Assembly: GCA_900320545.1 (NCBI GenBank)
Contig: ONSU01000004.1
Span: 62,001-126,000 of the forward strand
Source of the DNA: an uncultured Bacteroidales bacterium
GTDB taxonomy: Bacteria; Bacteroidota; Bacteroidia; Bacteroidales; UBA932
Reading direction: 5' to 3'
Length of the DNA stretch: 64,000 nucleotides
Part shown: piece after piece, positions 45,901-53,675 of the stretch
Layout: each line of letters opens with the position of its first letter
Position numbering within the stretch: position 1 is the first letter of the stretch
Program-made: the position numbers and the translations under genes
Notes under the pieces: generated by a model
The model's database searches: none
What the model was told of the DNA's origin: nothing
The model's input: only the letters and a program-made list of their open reading frames with translations

Positions 45901-46427
45901 ACCGGCTCATCCACCGTCTCGAATCCGATGAAGGAGAAGTTGAGCGTCCCCTCCTGGGAGACTTCCACGGAATAATTGCCGTCCAGATCGGTCGTCACGG
46001 CCTTTCCCGCCGCTCCGTCGGGGACGATGACGCAGCCGATGACGGGCTCGCCGCCCTGGTCGAGGATGCGGCCCTTCACGATATGCCGGGAAGGCTGGGG
46101 TGAAGAGGCGTCACGCGATTCCGCCGCGGGCCGGACGGTGCCGGAAACCTGGATTTTCTTGTCTTCTACGGAGAAGGTCACATCCTGACCGGCGAAAATC
46201 TGTGACAGGATGGTCCGGATATCTGCGCCGGTGGCCGACACCGATACGTTCCGGGCGAGGTCGACCTGGCTGCTCCGGATGATGACGGAGTAGCCGAACC
46301 GTTTCTGGATCTCGTCGACCGCCTCCTTCACCGTCACGTTCTGCAGCTGCAGCGTGTGCTGCGCCCAGGCCGGAACGGACAGGACTGCGAATAACAGCGA
46401 GATAATAAGTGCTTTTGTCCTATACAT
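42987..46427 (-). CDS. SusC/RagA family TonB-dependent transducer with STN domain (locus B)
   Basis: 1146 residues: signal peptide, STN domain at about 25-95 (TVKEAVDEIQKRFGYSVIIR, IRTILSQIFAGQDV), a carboxypeptidase-like domain (GRILDQGGEPVIGCVIVPDG), TonB-box region (NLDEAVVIGYGTASKR), plug with LYVVDGIPAESYPNINANDI, and barrel ending LLFGASINF. STN domains talk to FecR-type anti-sigma factors, and the fecR gene is 6 bp upstream. This transporter is therefore the likely sensor of the whole region. Confidence 0.95.
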   Translation of the reverse strand: MYRTKALIISLLFAVLSVPAWAQHTLQLQNVTVKEAVDEIQKRFGYSVIIRSSQVDLARNVSVSATGADIRTILSQIFAGQDVTFSVEDKKIQVSGTVRPAAESRDASSPQPSRHIVKGRILDQGGEPVIGCVIVPDGAAGKAVTTDLDGNYSVEVSQEGTLNFSFIGFETVDEPVRGRNRIDMTLRTKSENLDEAVVIGYGTASKRLVSSSISSIKMDEVDRGAEVDPVKSLQGRVTGVSITSPSGIPGTAPNIIVRGVSSINGSSAPLYVVDGIPAESYPNINANDIERMEVLKDASATAIYGSRANAGVILITTKSGKAGKTHIDVDGYFGVAQVAHDIKMANTAQYIDVMQAAVDNWNVYVAEKGTGELKSLYIPAERADFDWVGSISRRWALRGAASVAMSGGSDKTTFYVSGGYENQQGYLNKTNFNKFTVRTRLGHEIARWLKFNLNIGGAYARYDMSEETDGSLKVLRAAREEQPWYTPYCERGLNEYGREIRKNALSGDYRTMSTDGLARHNPVMCIEEEDYYNNKYQLSGTVSFDVTPIKGLKYTPSVSAYTIYDHTVKKLTELNTERGYKDGWHALTEQKNNSLRWVVDNVLSWNQEVGRLTYSLMAGHSFEKYEYNTFGAGSDNYANAAYPSSSFNLITSGSNIYAGSIGYNAYALESIFSRAAFNWDNRYILNLSFRADGSSRFPKKNRYGFFPAGSFAWILTNEKFFPKTKVLTELKFRLSAGQTGSMAGIGNWAAMDLVNAGSAYNGVSGLAFGTPAQDLKWEKSTKYNIGFDSSWLEDRLTLQAEVFYSQTDDLLYNRPVIATSGYTTLSSNIGVLANAGVELTVGGTVVRAGDFLWDLSANFSWAKNKLVRLLDDQDIIYVTDSNLYGGNKHAIITGQPISTWYMLHAEGIYQNDSEVPEKLYAKGVRAGDVKYRDLNGDGDIDYDNDRMITGKATPDFFGGLTSSFSWKGLELNIFCQYSIGGKIFAAWKGCGQEGTEHLGLSSGGVTGDDGKSYTQYFNVSQAAALNYWKGPGTSNTMPRPTVSGMHTGWDVDYNILTSDRYLESASYFKIKTITLAYHFPRKWMERAKMRGAKVFFTVDNAFTFTKYDGYDPEVSMANGPAAAKYGVDFGWQPTLRSLLFGASINF

Positions 46428-46433
46428 TGGATT

Positions 46434-47357
46434 CTATTTGAGAGAAAGGGATATGCTGTCCCCTTTCCACTTGATTTTCATATAATTCTGCGTATTGAGC
46501 GCCTGAAGGATAGCGGTAAGGTCCTCTCCGTTGATAAAGGAGGCGTAGAAGCGCTCCCCGGCGATCCGTTCGTCCTCGATGACGATCCGTACGCCGAACT
46601 TCCGCTCCAGGCAGCGGACAATGTCGTCCATCCGGCGGTTGGTAAACTGCAGGCCGCCGCGGAGGATATAATCCGTATAATTCCCGGAAGAGAAGCGCTG
46701 GCGCTCCACCGAGCCGGACTGATGGTCGTAGCGGACCAGGTCCCCGGTCTTCATCCGGAGGGTGTGGCCGCCGTCCTTGCCGGCGATGGCCATTTCCACC
46801 GAGCCGTCCACCAGGGCCAGTTCGGATTCGGCGTCACCCGGATAGGAGGAGAAATTGAATTCCGTTCCCAGCACCGTAACGGTGATGTCCCCCGAATGGA
46901 TTTCGAAGGGGCAACCCTCCAGATGGGTGATGTCGGCGTAGGCCTCCCCCTTCAGGAATACCTTGCGGGTCCCGTCGCGGAAATCCGACGGGTACACCAG
47001 CCGGGTGTCCGGCGCGAGGCGGAGGGTGGATCCGTCCGGAAGAGTGACCGTCTTCGTCTCGCCCGTATGGGTATAGGCCTCGGCCCATTCGACAGCGGCG
47101 GGCTTGCGGGTCAGCAGAACGGCGCCGAGGATGCATAGCGGCAGCAGGAGGGCCGCCGCCACGTGTTCCGCCACCCGCAGGATGCGACGGGGCCGGGACC
47201 GGCGGTTTTCCTCCCCTACGGCCTGTGAGAAGCGCGTGTAGCCCTCCTCGGCCATCGAGTAGTCGTCGGTCCCGAACTCATCGGCCAGTTTCTGGAAAGA
47301 TTTGTCAGCGACGCTGTCATCCGCGTGCTCCAGAAACCATTTTTGCAAATCGTCCAT
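46434..47357 (-). CDS. FecR family anti-sigma factor with DUF4974-like C-terminus
   Basis: I choose ATG 47357 (MDDLQKWFLEHADD, 307 residues) because it overlaps the stop of the upstream beta-helix gene as TAATG; an in-frame ATG at 47381 lies inside that gene. One TM segment (AALLLPLCILGAVLL) near residue 75 separates the cytoplasmic sigma-binding part from the FecR domain (VTLPDGSTLRLAPDTRLVYP, VTVLGTEFNFSSY) and the terminal DUF4974-type region (GLQFTNRRMDDIVRCLERKF). It normally holds an ECF sigma factor until the STN-SusC senses ligand. No sigma gene is adjacent. Confidence 0.92.
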   Translation of the reverse strand: MDDLQKWFLEHADDSVADKSFQKLADEFGTDDYSMAEEGYTRFSQAVGEENRRSRPRRILRVAEHVAAALLLPLCILGAVLLTRKPAAVEWAEAYTHTGETKTVTLPDGSTLRLAPDTRLVYPSDFRDGTRKVFLKGEAYADITHLEGCPFEIHSGDITVTVLGTEFNFSSYPGDAESELALVDGSVEMAIAGKDGGHTLRMKTGDLVRYDHQSGSVERQRFSSGNYTDYILRGGLQFTNRRMDDIVRCLERKFGVRIVIEDERIAGERFYASFINGEDLTAILQALNTQNYMKIKWKGDSISLSLK

Positions 47358-49318
47358 TATTTCTGATAGGCTCCGGGCCACCAGGCGTCACCGCGGTCAT
47401 TGCCGAGGGCGTCCTTGCCGAGGGCACCGATGCTCTCCAGCCACCCGTAATAGAACTCGCCGAGGGTGTTGTCGCCAATGTAGGCATTGAAATCGCTGTA
47501 CTTCATATCAAGGATTGACTTGACGTACGACTGGAATGAGGAGGGTATGATCTTTTTGAAAGTATCATCCGGTCCCTTCCAGGTGTACACATACTTGTCC
47601 GCATCGAATGCTCCGTTGCCGAGAGACTCCAGGCTGGCGTCATAGATATTTCCCGTACTTTCAATCGATACATCGGTATCGTCAATGGCAGGTCCCATGA
47701 TGTTATTATACGCATAGAGCGGGCTCTTCATCTTGTCGAACGGACCGAAGACGAGCGGTGTCTTGATGGTGGAAGTATTGATAATGATAGAGTTGGCCAG
47801 CAGCACCGAGGCGTTGTTGGAAGCATCCGTATTGCGGATCGCCACCAGGTCTGCCGCTCCGATGAGCGTCGAGTTGGTGAAGATGATGAGGCCGTCGTTA
47901 TTCAGAAGGACACCGTTCCCGCCTTCCTGCTGACGTTCGTTTCCGTAGATCGTGCAGTTGTTGAAGCAGGCGATGCCCGGGTTGCTGCCGTGGAGGATGA
48001 AGCCCCACTGGTTGGTACGCATCGTATTGTTGTAGAAGACGCAGTTGTTGAAGAAACCGATGGCGCCCTGTTTGTTGTTCTTGCTGCCGTTGACCTGGAT
48101 GAGGCCGCGGTCAGCGCCCCGGTTGCCGATGAACCTGGTATTGTTACACTTGAACCAGCCGCCTGTCGCTCCGGTAGATCCGTTGCCGGCCTGCAGGTAA
48201 ATCAGCGCGCCCGTTACGGCCTCGCAGTCCTCGAAGACGCAGTCGTCGATCGTGAAGTCGGCCTGCTGGACGGAGATGATGCCGGCGCCCTTGCCCGTAC
48301 TCGTCGCCATCGGATCATTGGTCCTGGCCTTGCAGGACTTGAACTGACATCCTTCGACAGTGACGATGGCATCCGCGGCGTTGGCGTGAATCGCGCCGCC
48401 GTTGCCGGTCTCCGTATAGCAGCCCTCAAAGAGGCAGTCTTTGTAATGCTGCTCACCCTTGGAGTTATTGACGGCTCCGCCGGTATTGAGGGAGTGACTC
48501 TTGAACGTGCAGTCCTCGCAGTTCACGACGGCGGCGTTATTGTTCGTAAAGACCGAACCGCCGTTCCTGCCATAGTTGTCCGCCTCGAAAACGCATTTAG
48601 ACGCGGAGACGACCGCCTTTCCGCAATGGATGGCGCCGCCGCTGGACGAGGTGCTGACCTGGTTGTTGGTGAACACCGTTCCGTCAAGAGTCAATTGGGC
48701 TTCCTCCCCCTCGGCGGAAGAGATGCTGATGCCGCCGCCGTTTCCTTCTTCAAGTTTGCCGTTCTTGATGGTCATTCCTTTGATCGAGAGATTGACCTGG
48801 CTGCCGATGGTGAGTACGCGGGCGCGTTCCGCGCCGCTCAGAATAGCTTCGGTGCTACCCTTGAAAGTAATCGCGATCGGCTCCGGAGCACCGGGAAGGG
48901 CAATCTCAAGACCGGCGAGGTCTTCATCGTTCCTGGGGGTTACATAAGTGCCGACGGCGAAAATGACGGTATAGCCGTCGATAAGGTCGAGATTTTCATA
49001 CAGGGGGGGCTGAGGAACGACAGGATCGTCTGTGACAGGAGGCTCTGTATCGCCGGCCGGGCCGGGCTCAACTGCCGGCTCCGTGGGCGCGATGGCAGCC
49101 ATCACCAAATCCTGAAGACCGTCGAAACTCATTGCATTCTCCGCGCTCGAGCCGTCCTTGAGACCGGCTCCTTCCGGAGAGACGTAGAGTTCTTTGGCCG
49201 GCTCCGGCGGTTCGGGCCCGTCGGTCGGGTCGTCGGTGTTCCCTTTGTTCTTGTCACAAGAGAATACAAGCGCTCCCGCCATAGCCAAAGCGCTAAAATA
49301 CAAAAAGAATTTTTTCAT
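47357..49318 (-). CDS. Parallel beta-helix surface lipoprotein without fimbrillin domain, first gene of locus B
   Basis: 653 residues. Lipobox ALVFSCDK, Asp/Pro linker, then ELYVSPEGAGLKDGSSAENA and an extra Pro-rich insertion (PAVEPGPAGDTEPPV). From about residue 200 the beta-helix is nearly identical to that of the 882-aa locus A protein, ending DAWWPGAYQK. It lacks the fimbrillin domain its paralogue has, so the shared helix has been joined to different N-termini. It lies between the terminator after rpsC and fecR, and I see no housekeeping promoter match upstream, so it may use an ECF-type promoter. Confidence 0.83.
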   Translation of the reverse strand: MKKFFLYFSALAMAGALVFSCDKNKGNTDDPTDGPEPPEPAKELYVSPEGAGLKDGSSAENAMSFDGLQDLVMAAIAPTEPAVEPGPAGDTEPPVTDDPVVPQPPLYENLDLIDGYTVIFAVGTYVTPRNDEDLAGLEIALPGAPEPIAITFKGSTEAILSGAERARVLTIGSQVNLSIKGMTIKNGKLEEGNGGGISISSAEGEEAQLTLDGTVFTNNQVSTSSSGGAIHCGKAVVSASKCVFEADNYGRNGGSVFTNNNAAVVNCEDCTFKSHSLNTGGAVNNSKGEQHYKDCLFEGCYTETGNGGAIHANAADAIVTVEGCQFKSCKARTNDPMATSTGKGAGIISVQQADFTIDDCVFEDCEAVTGALIYLQAGNGSTGATGGWFKCNNTRFIGNRGADRGLIQVNGSKNNKQGAIGFFNNCVFYNNTMRTNQWGFILHGSNPGIACFNNCTIYGNERQQEGGNGVLLNNDGLIIFTNSTLIGAADLVAIRNTDASNNASVLLANSIIINTSTIKTPLVFGPFDKMKSPLYAYNNIMGPAIDDTDVSIESTGNIYDASLESLGNGAFDADKYVYTWKGPDDTFKKIIPSSFQSYVKSILDMKYSDFNAYIGDNTLGEFYYGWLESIGALGKDALGNDRGDAWWPGAYQK

Positions 49319-49393
49319 AGACGTGTACTAATTTTGGTCAGTTTACATAAAGAACACGCCGGGCAGCCCTTTCCCCCCAACGGGGATGATAAA

Positions 49394-49428
49394 AAAACAA
49401 AGAGCCGGGCGGAAAATCCGTCCGGCTC
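49394..49428 (-). terminator. Intrinsic terminator ending the first half of the S10 cluster, after rpsC
   Basis: On the minus strand GAGCCGGACGG, loop ATTTT, CCGCCCGGCTC, then TTTGTTTTTTT: a GC-rich 11-bp stem with one mismatch and a T tract, about 26 bp past the rpsC stop. In a normal S10 cluster transcription continues from rpsC into rplP, so a terminator here fits the split arrangement. Confidence 0.9.
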
Positions 49429-49453
49429 CTGCCTCTGTGTAATCCCTTGAGGA

Positions 49454-50182
49454 TTAGCGGCGCTCGCCACGGTCGCGGTCGCGACCGCCACGGCCACCGC
49501 GGCGTCCGCCACGGTCTCCACCGCGTCCGCGGCCACCCTGGCCTGCGGCTGCGCCTGCGGAGATGCCGGCATTCGGAGAAAGATCCTGCTTGCCGAACTT
49601 CTCACCGTTGCAGATCCAAACCTTGATACCGAGGGCACCGACCTTGGTGCTGGCGACGGCCAGCGCGTAGTCGATGTCGGCACGGAAGGTATGGAGCGGA
49701 GTACGTCCTTCCTTGAACATTTCGCTGCGGGCCATTTCAGCACCGCCGACGCGGCCGCTGATCTGGACCTTGATGCCCTCGATCTTGATGGCGCGGCGAT
49801 AGCTCACGCGGCCTTCGATCTGGCGGGCGATGCTGTCGGCGACGATGTTGGCGTCGACCTCGGGCCTCTTCACTTCGTAAATGTTGATCTGGACATCCTT
49901 CTTCGTGACTTTCTTCAGCTCTTCCTTAAGCTTGTCGACCTCCTGGCCGCCCTTTCCGATGATGACACCGGGGCGGGCCGCCTGAATGGTGACGGTGATG
50001 AGCTTCAGCGTACGCTCGATGATGATCCTCGAGAGGCTCGCTTTCGCGAGACGGCTGCCGAGATACTGACGGATCTTGTAATCCTCGGCGATCTTCTCAG
50101 GGTAGTTACCACCGCACCAATTGGAGTCCCAACCACGGGTGATACCGATTCTGTTGCTGATAGGGTTTGTTTTCTGTCCCAT
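49454..50182 (-). CDS. rpsC: 30S ribosomal protein S3, last gene before the split
   Basis: 242 residues starting [20 protein letters not shown], with the KH-domain GKGG motif at about 76-79 and [11 protein letters not shown] near 195. S3 forms part of the mRNA entry tunnel. After about residue 205 comes a Gly/Ala linker and a Gly-Arg repeat tail ([15 protein letters not shown] and onward) rich in Arg and Asp. In other bacteria rplP follows at once; here there is a terminator and a 47-kb interval. Confidence 0.98.
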   Translation of the reverse strand: MGQKTNPISNRIGITRGWDSNWCGGNYPEKIAEDYKIRQYLGSRLAKASLSRIIIERTLKLITVTIQAARPGVIIGKGGQEVDKLKEELKKVTKKDVQINIYEVKRPEVDANIVADSIARQIEGRVSYRRAIKIEGIKVQISGRVGGAEMARSEMFKEGRTPLHTFRADIDYALAVASTKVGALGIKVWICNGEKFGKQDLSPNAGISAGAAAGQGGRGRGGDRGGRRGGRGGRDRDRGERR

Positions 50183-50185
50183 AGT

Positions 50186-50602
50186 TTACTCCTCCACGGT
50201 TGCGGGTTTCACATCAAGGATGATGGTAACGTGGTTGGAACGCTTGCGGATCCTTCCGGCACGACCCTGGGGGCAGGGGCGGATCCTCTTGAGGGTCCGG
50301 CCTTCGCCGACCATGATGGTCTTGACGTACACGTTGCCGTTGTCAAGCTCGCTGCTCTTGTCCTGGTTCTTGGCTTCCCAGTTGGCGATGGCGCTCTTGA
50401 GGAGTTTCTCAAGACGTGCCGAGGCCTCCTTCTTCGAGAAGTGAAGAAGATCGAGGGCGTGGTTGACCTCCACTCCGCGCACGGTGTCGGCGACGAGGCG
50501 CATCTTCCGCGGGGAAGTGGGGATGTCATTGAGCTTGGCGATTGCGGTCTGTTTCTTGACCTCTTTCAGCCTCTCGGCCATAATTCTTTTACGTTTTCCC
50601 AT
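50186..50602 (-). CDS. rplV: 50S ribosomal protein L22
   Basis: 138 residues with [22 protein letters not shown] and the tunnel-loop segment [20 protein letters not shown], both diagnostic of L22, whose extended loop lines the exit tunnel. An in-frame internal ATG (MAERLKEVK) seven codons later is the alternative start. It is 3 bp from rpsC. Confidence 0.97.
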   Translation of the reverse strand: MGKRKRIMAERLKEVKKQTAIAKLNDIPTSPRKMRLVADTVRGVEVNHALDLLHFSKKEASARLEKLLKSAIANWEAKNQDKSSELDNGNVYVKTIMVGEGRTLKRIRPCPQGRAGRIRKRSNHVTIILDVKPATVEE

Positions 50603-50621
50603 AATGTCAATCCTTTAAACA

Positions 50622-50894
50622 TTACTTTTTATTATTGCCTGAGTGGCCTCTGAAAGTACGCGTGGGAGCGAACTCGCCGAGTTTGTGACCAACCATATTC
50701 TCAGTTACATAGACCGGAATGAACTTGTTTCCATTATGAACTGCGATCGTGTGGCCGACAAAGTCAGGGGAGATCATGCTGGCGCGCGACCAGGTCTTGA
50801 CAACCTCTTTCTTCTTGCTGCCTTCATTCATGGCAAGAACCCTTTTCTCCAGGGCTTCCTGGATGTACGGGCCTTTTTTAAGTGAACGACTCAT
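50622..50894 (-). CDS. rpsS: 30S ribosomal protein S19
   Basis: 90 residues starting [20 protein letters not shown], with [20 protein letters not shown] and [16 protein letters not shown]19 binds 16S rRNA in the small-subunit head with S13. Normal length and position between rplB and rplV. Confidence 0.98.
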   Translation of the reverse strand: MSRSLKKGPYIQEALEKRVLAMNEGSKKKEVVKTWSRASMISPDFVGHTIAVHNGNKFIPVYVTENMVGHKLGEFAPTRTFRGHSGNNKK

Positions 50895-50915
50895 AATTAG
50901 CTTAGTTTAATTCCG

Positions 50916-51743
50916 TTATTTCTTCTTTCTTCTTTCGATGATAAACTTGTTCGAAACCGCTTTCGGGTTGCGGGTCTTGTAACCCTTGGCGGGCAGACCC
51001 TTGCGCGAACGCGGATGACCACCGGAAGCACGGCCTTCACCACCACCCATCGGGTGATCGTGCGGGTTCATGACGACGCCCCGGTTGTGGGGACGACGAC
51101 CGAGCCAGCGGCTGCGGCCGGCCTTGCCGGAAGACTCGAGGTTGTGGTCGGTGTTGGAGACCACACCCACAGTGGCGCGGCAGGCGACGGGAACCATACG
51201 GGTCTCGCCCGAAGGGAGACGAAGGATCGCGTACTTGCCTTCGCGGGCGGCGAGCTGCGCATAGGTGCCGGCGGAGCGGGCCATCGTGGCGCCCTGTCCG
51301 GGACGGAGCTCGATCGCGTGAACAAGTGTACCAACGGGAATCTCACTGAGCGGGAGGCAGTTGCCGAGATCCGGAGAAGCGGCGGGGCCGTTGAGGATCT
51401 TCTGACCGACCTTGAGTCCGTCGGGAGCAATGATATAGGATTTGACGCCGTCCTCATACTGGACGAGGGCGATGCGGGCGCTGCGGTTCGGATCGTACTC
51501 GATCGTGAGAACCTCGGCGGGGATACCGTCCTTGCAGCGTTTGAAATCGATGATGCGGTACATCCTCTTGTGACCGCCGCCGATGTAACGGACCGTCATC
51601 TGGCCGGTGTTGTTGCGGCCGCCGGTCGACTTGAGCGGGGTGAGGAGGGGTTTGTAAGGCTTTTTCGCCGTAATCTCCGCGAAGGAGCTGATAGCTTTGT
51701 TGCGCTGACCGGGAGTTACCGGTTTGTATTTCTTGATTGCCAT
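50916..51743 (-). CDS. rplB: 50S ribosomal protein L2
   Basis: 275 residues starting [20 protein letters not shown] and containing [13 protein letters not shown], the conserved loop with the histidine near the peptidyl-transferase centre. L2 is among the most conserved large-subunit proteins and is required for subunit association. Order rplW-rplB-rpsS is normal. Confidence 0.99.
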   Translation of the reverse strand: MAIKKYKPVTPGQRNKAISSFAEITAKKPYKPLLTPLKSTGGRNNTGQMTVRYIGGGHKRMYRIIDFKRCKDGIPAEVLTIEYDPNRSARIALVQYEDGVKSYIIAPDGLKVGQKILNGPAASPDLGNCLPLSEIPVGTLVHAIELRPGQGATMARSAGTYAQLAAREGKYAILRLPSGETRMVPVACRATVGVVSNTDHNLESSGKAGRSRWLGRRPHNRGVVMNPHDHPMGGGEGRASGGHPRSRKGLPAKGYKTRNPKAVSNKFIIERRKKK

Positions 51744-51757
51744 GTCTTTGCTCCTTT

Positions 51758-52048
51758 TTAGATGTTAGCGTAGAAGTCGATCTTCTCGTCTCCGACGAGG
51801 GTGACGTAAGCCTTCTTGAAATGATTCATACGGCCGCGAAGAAGACCGGACTTGGTGTAGCGCTGTTTGCGCTTGCCGTGATAGTTGACGGTGTTGACGT
51901 CAGCGACGTTCACATTGTACATCTGCTCGACGGCCGCCTTAATCTGGATCTTGTTGGCGTCACGGTCTACGATGAAACCGTAGCGGTTGAGTTTCTCTCC
52001 CTGGTCGGTGAGTTTCTCAGTGACGATAGGCTTGAGTAAAATTCCCAT
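51758..52048 (-). CDS. rplW: 50S ribosomal protein L23
   Basis: 96 residues starting [20 protein letters not shown], with [20 protein letters not shown] and a [18 protein letters not shown] loop. L23 sits at the tunnel exit and docks trigger factor and SRP. It lies 12 bp from rplD and 14 bp from rplB. Confidence 0.97.
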   Translation of the reverse strand: MGILLKPIVTEKLTDQGEKLNRYGFIVDRDANKIQIKAAVEQMYNVNVADVNTVNYHGKRKQRYTKSGLLRGRMNHFKKAYVTLVGDEKIDFYANI

Positions 52049-52060
52049 TTCGCGTCCTCC

Positions 52061-52687
52061 TTATTTAACCCGGGCTGCGAGAATCTCCTGCACACCGTCG
52101 ACGAGGACCAGCTGATGGGCCTTCATAATGGCGTAGGTGTTGATCTCGTCAACGCTGATGACGTTGACCTCGGGAAGATTGCGGGATGAAAGATAAATGT
52201 TCTTCGCATTCTCGGGAAGGACGATAAGAACCTGCCGCTGACCGGCCTTGATGGCGTTGAGGATATTGAGCATATCCTTGGTCTTGGGGGCGTCCATCGA
52301 GAACGGCTCCACGATGGTGAGCTTGCCTTCCTGGGCCTTGTAGGTCAGGGCGCTGACGCGGGCAAGGGATTTCACCTTCTTGTTGAGCTTGGTGCGATAG
52401 TCGCGCGGGTCGGGTCCGAAGACGCGGCCGCCGCCGACGAAGATATTGGCTTTCAAGCTGCCGTGACGGGCGCCGCCGCCGCCTTTCTGCCGGCCAAGTT
52501 TCTTGGTCGAATAAGCGACTTCGCTGCGGTCCTTCGTCTTGGCCGTACCCTGACGCTGGTTGGCGAGGTACTGCTTGACATCGAGCCAGATGGCGTGATC
52601 GTTGGGTTCTACGCCGAAGACGTTCTCATCGAGAACCACCTTCTTTCCGGAAAGACTTCCGTCAATTTTCAAAACATCAAGTTCCAT
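52061..52687 (-). CDS. rplD: 50S ribosomal protein L4
   Basis: 208 residues with NQRQGTAKTKDRSEV, the Gly-rich GRQKGGGGARHGS loop that reaches the tunnel constriction, and VFGPDPRDYRTKLNKK. In some bacteria L4 also represses its own operon; no attenuator structure is evident here. It is 2 bp after rplC. Confidence 0.98.
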   Translation of the reverse strand: MELDVLKIDGSLSGKKVVLDENVFGVEPNDHAIWLDVKQYLANQRQGTAKTKDRSEVAYSTKKLGRQKGGGGARHGSLKANIFVGGGRVFGPDPRDYRTKLNKKVKSLARVSALTYKAQEGKLTIVEPFSMDAPKTKDMLNILNAIKAGQRQVLIVLPENAKNIYLSSRNLPEVNVISVDEINTYAIMKAHQLVLVDGVQEILAARVK

Positions 52688-52689
52688 AA

Positions 52690-53316
52690 TTAAGCCTCCA
52701 GAAGTAAATAAGAACCCTTGGCTCCGGGAACGGAACCCTTGACTACGAGAAGATTGTGCTCAGGGATGAGTTTGATAACCTCAAGGTTGAACACTTTGAC
52801 GCGCTCGTCGCCCATATGGCCTGCCATCCTCATACCGGGGAAAACCCTTGAAGGCCAAGAGGAAGCACCCATAGAACCGGGGTGACGGAGACGGTTGTGC
52901 TGGCCGTGGGTCTTCCCGCCGACACCGTTGAAATGATAACGGTGAACGACACCCTGGAAGCCCTTGCCCTTGGAAGTACCGACGACATCGACGAATTTGA
53001 CATCCTCCGTGAACACGTCCGTGAGGGTCAGCGTGTCGCCCAGTTTGAGCTCTCCCGCGAAGTCGGCCGGGAATTCGACCAGTTTCCGCTTGGGAGTGGT
53101 TCCTGCCTTTTCGAAGTGCCCCTTGAGGGCAGCGCTGGTGCGTTTCTCTGATTTTTCGTCATAGGCAAGCTGTACAGCGGCATAACCATCTTTTTCGACT
53201 GTACGTACCTGCGTGACAACACACGGCCCAGCTTCGACAACGGTGCATGGAATATTTTTTCCATCAGCACCGAAAACGGAAATCATTCCGATTTTCTTTC
53301 CAATTAATCCAGGCAT
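52690..53316 (-). CDS. rplC: 50S ribosomal protein L3, first gene of the detached first half
   Basis: 208 residues starting [20 protein letters not shown] and containing [20 protein letters not shown] and [20 protein letters not shown], all typical of L3, which starts 23S rRNA folding. rpsJ normally precedes rplC, but here the upstream region holds a promoter, tandem repeats and dapF. So the cluster is broken at this end as well. Confidence 0.98.
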   Translation of the reverse strand: MPGLIGKKIGMISVFGADGKNIPCTVVEAGPCVVTQVRTVEKDGYAAVQLAYDEKSEKRTSAALKGHFEKAGTTPKRKLVEFPADFAGELKLGDTLTLTDVFTEDVKFVDVVGTSKGKGFQGVVHRYHFNGVGGKTHGQHNRLRHPGSMGASSWPSRVFPGMRMAGHMGDERVKVFNLEVIKLIPEHNLLVVKGSVPGAKGSYLLLEA

Positions 53317-53376
53317 TGGTTTGTTAATTAATTGTTTAATAATACTTTACATAGTCCGCACACATTTTGCGGGCTG

Positions 53377-53407
53377 CAAAGTTAGCATTTTTTCCTGGAT
53401 TTACAAA
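53377..53407 (-). promoter_or_regulatory. Bacteroidetes-type promoter for rplC-rpsC
   Basis: On the minus strand TTTG (53407-53404), 19 bp, TAACTTTG (53384-53377): a full consensus match, about 60 bp from the rplC ATG. The 11-nt core TGCAAAGTTAG (plus strand) is identical to that of the rplP promoter, hinting at matched strength or a common origin. Confidence 0.78.
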
Positions 53408-53483
53408 AAGTTTTGAACAATTTTTTCAACGGCGCCCATCCCGCCCCGGCCACGAAAACGCCTCCGGACGCGCACGTCACGAC

Positions 53484-53675
53484 CTCCCGCAGGAAGGGTA
53501 TGGCAGCGTTTGGGGGCCCTGGTGCGACTTAACCCCGCACGCAGAAAGCGTATGGAAGCATTTTGGGGCCGGAATGCGACTTAACCCAGCCCGTAGAAAG
53601 GGTATGGCAGCGTTTCGGGGCCAAAATGCGACTTAACCCAGCCGGCAGAGAGGGTATGGAAGCATTTTGGGGCCG
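53484..53675. repeat. 52-bp tandem repeat, about 3.7 copies
   Basis: Copies start at 53484, 53536, 53588 and 53640 (last one partial). The conserved part includes GTATGG, AGC, TTTnGGGGCC and GTGCGACTTAACCC/ATGCGACTTAACCC. Units alternate between a GGCAGCGTTT and a GGAAGCATTT version. No ORF or spacer structure is seen. It fills most of the 395 bp between dapF and rplC; the rest is the rplC promoter region. Confidence 0.9.

Noticed and set aside
2386-49453. The interval as a single integrated mobile element that disrupted the ribosomal operon
   Set aside because: No integrase, terminal repeats or target duplication are visible at either junction, and the interval holds essential chromosomal genes such as acpP and ftsX. 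The only transposase is an internal RAYT.
49454-49580. Gly-Arg tail of S3 as a novel domain
   Set aside because: Gly/Arg-rich C-terminal tails on S3 occur in other Bacteroidota, so this one is recorded in the gene entry and not as a finding.
53484-53675. CRISPR array
   Set aside because: The 52-bp units abut with no unique spacers, and no cas genes are nearby.
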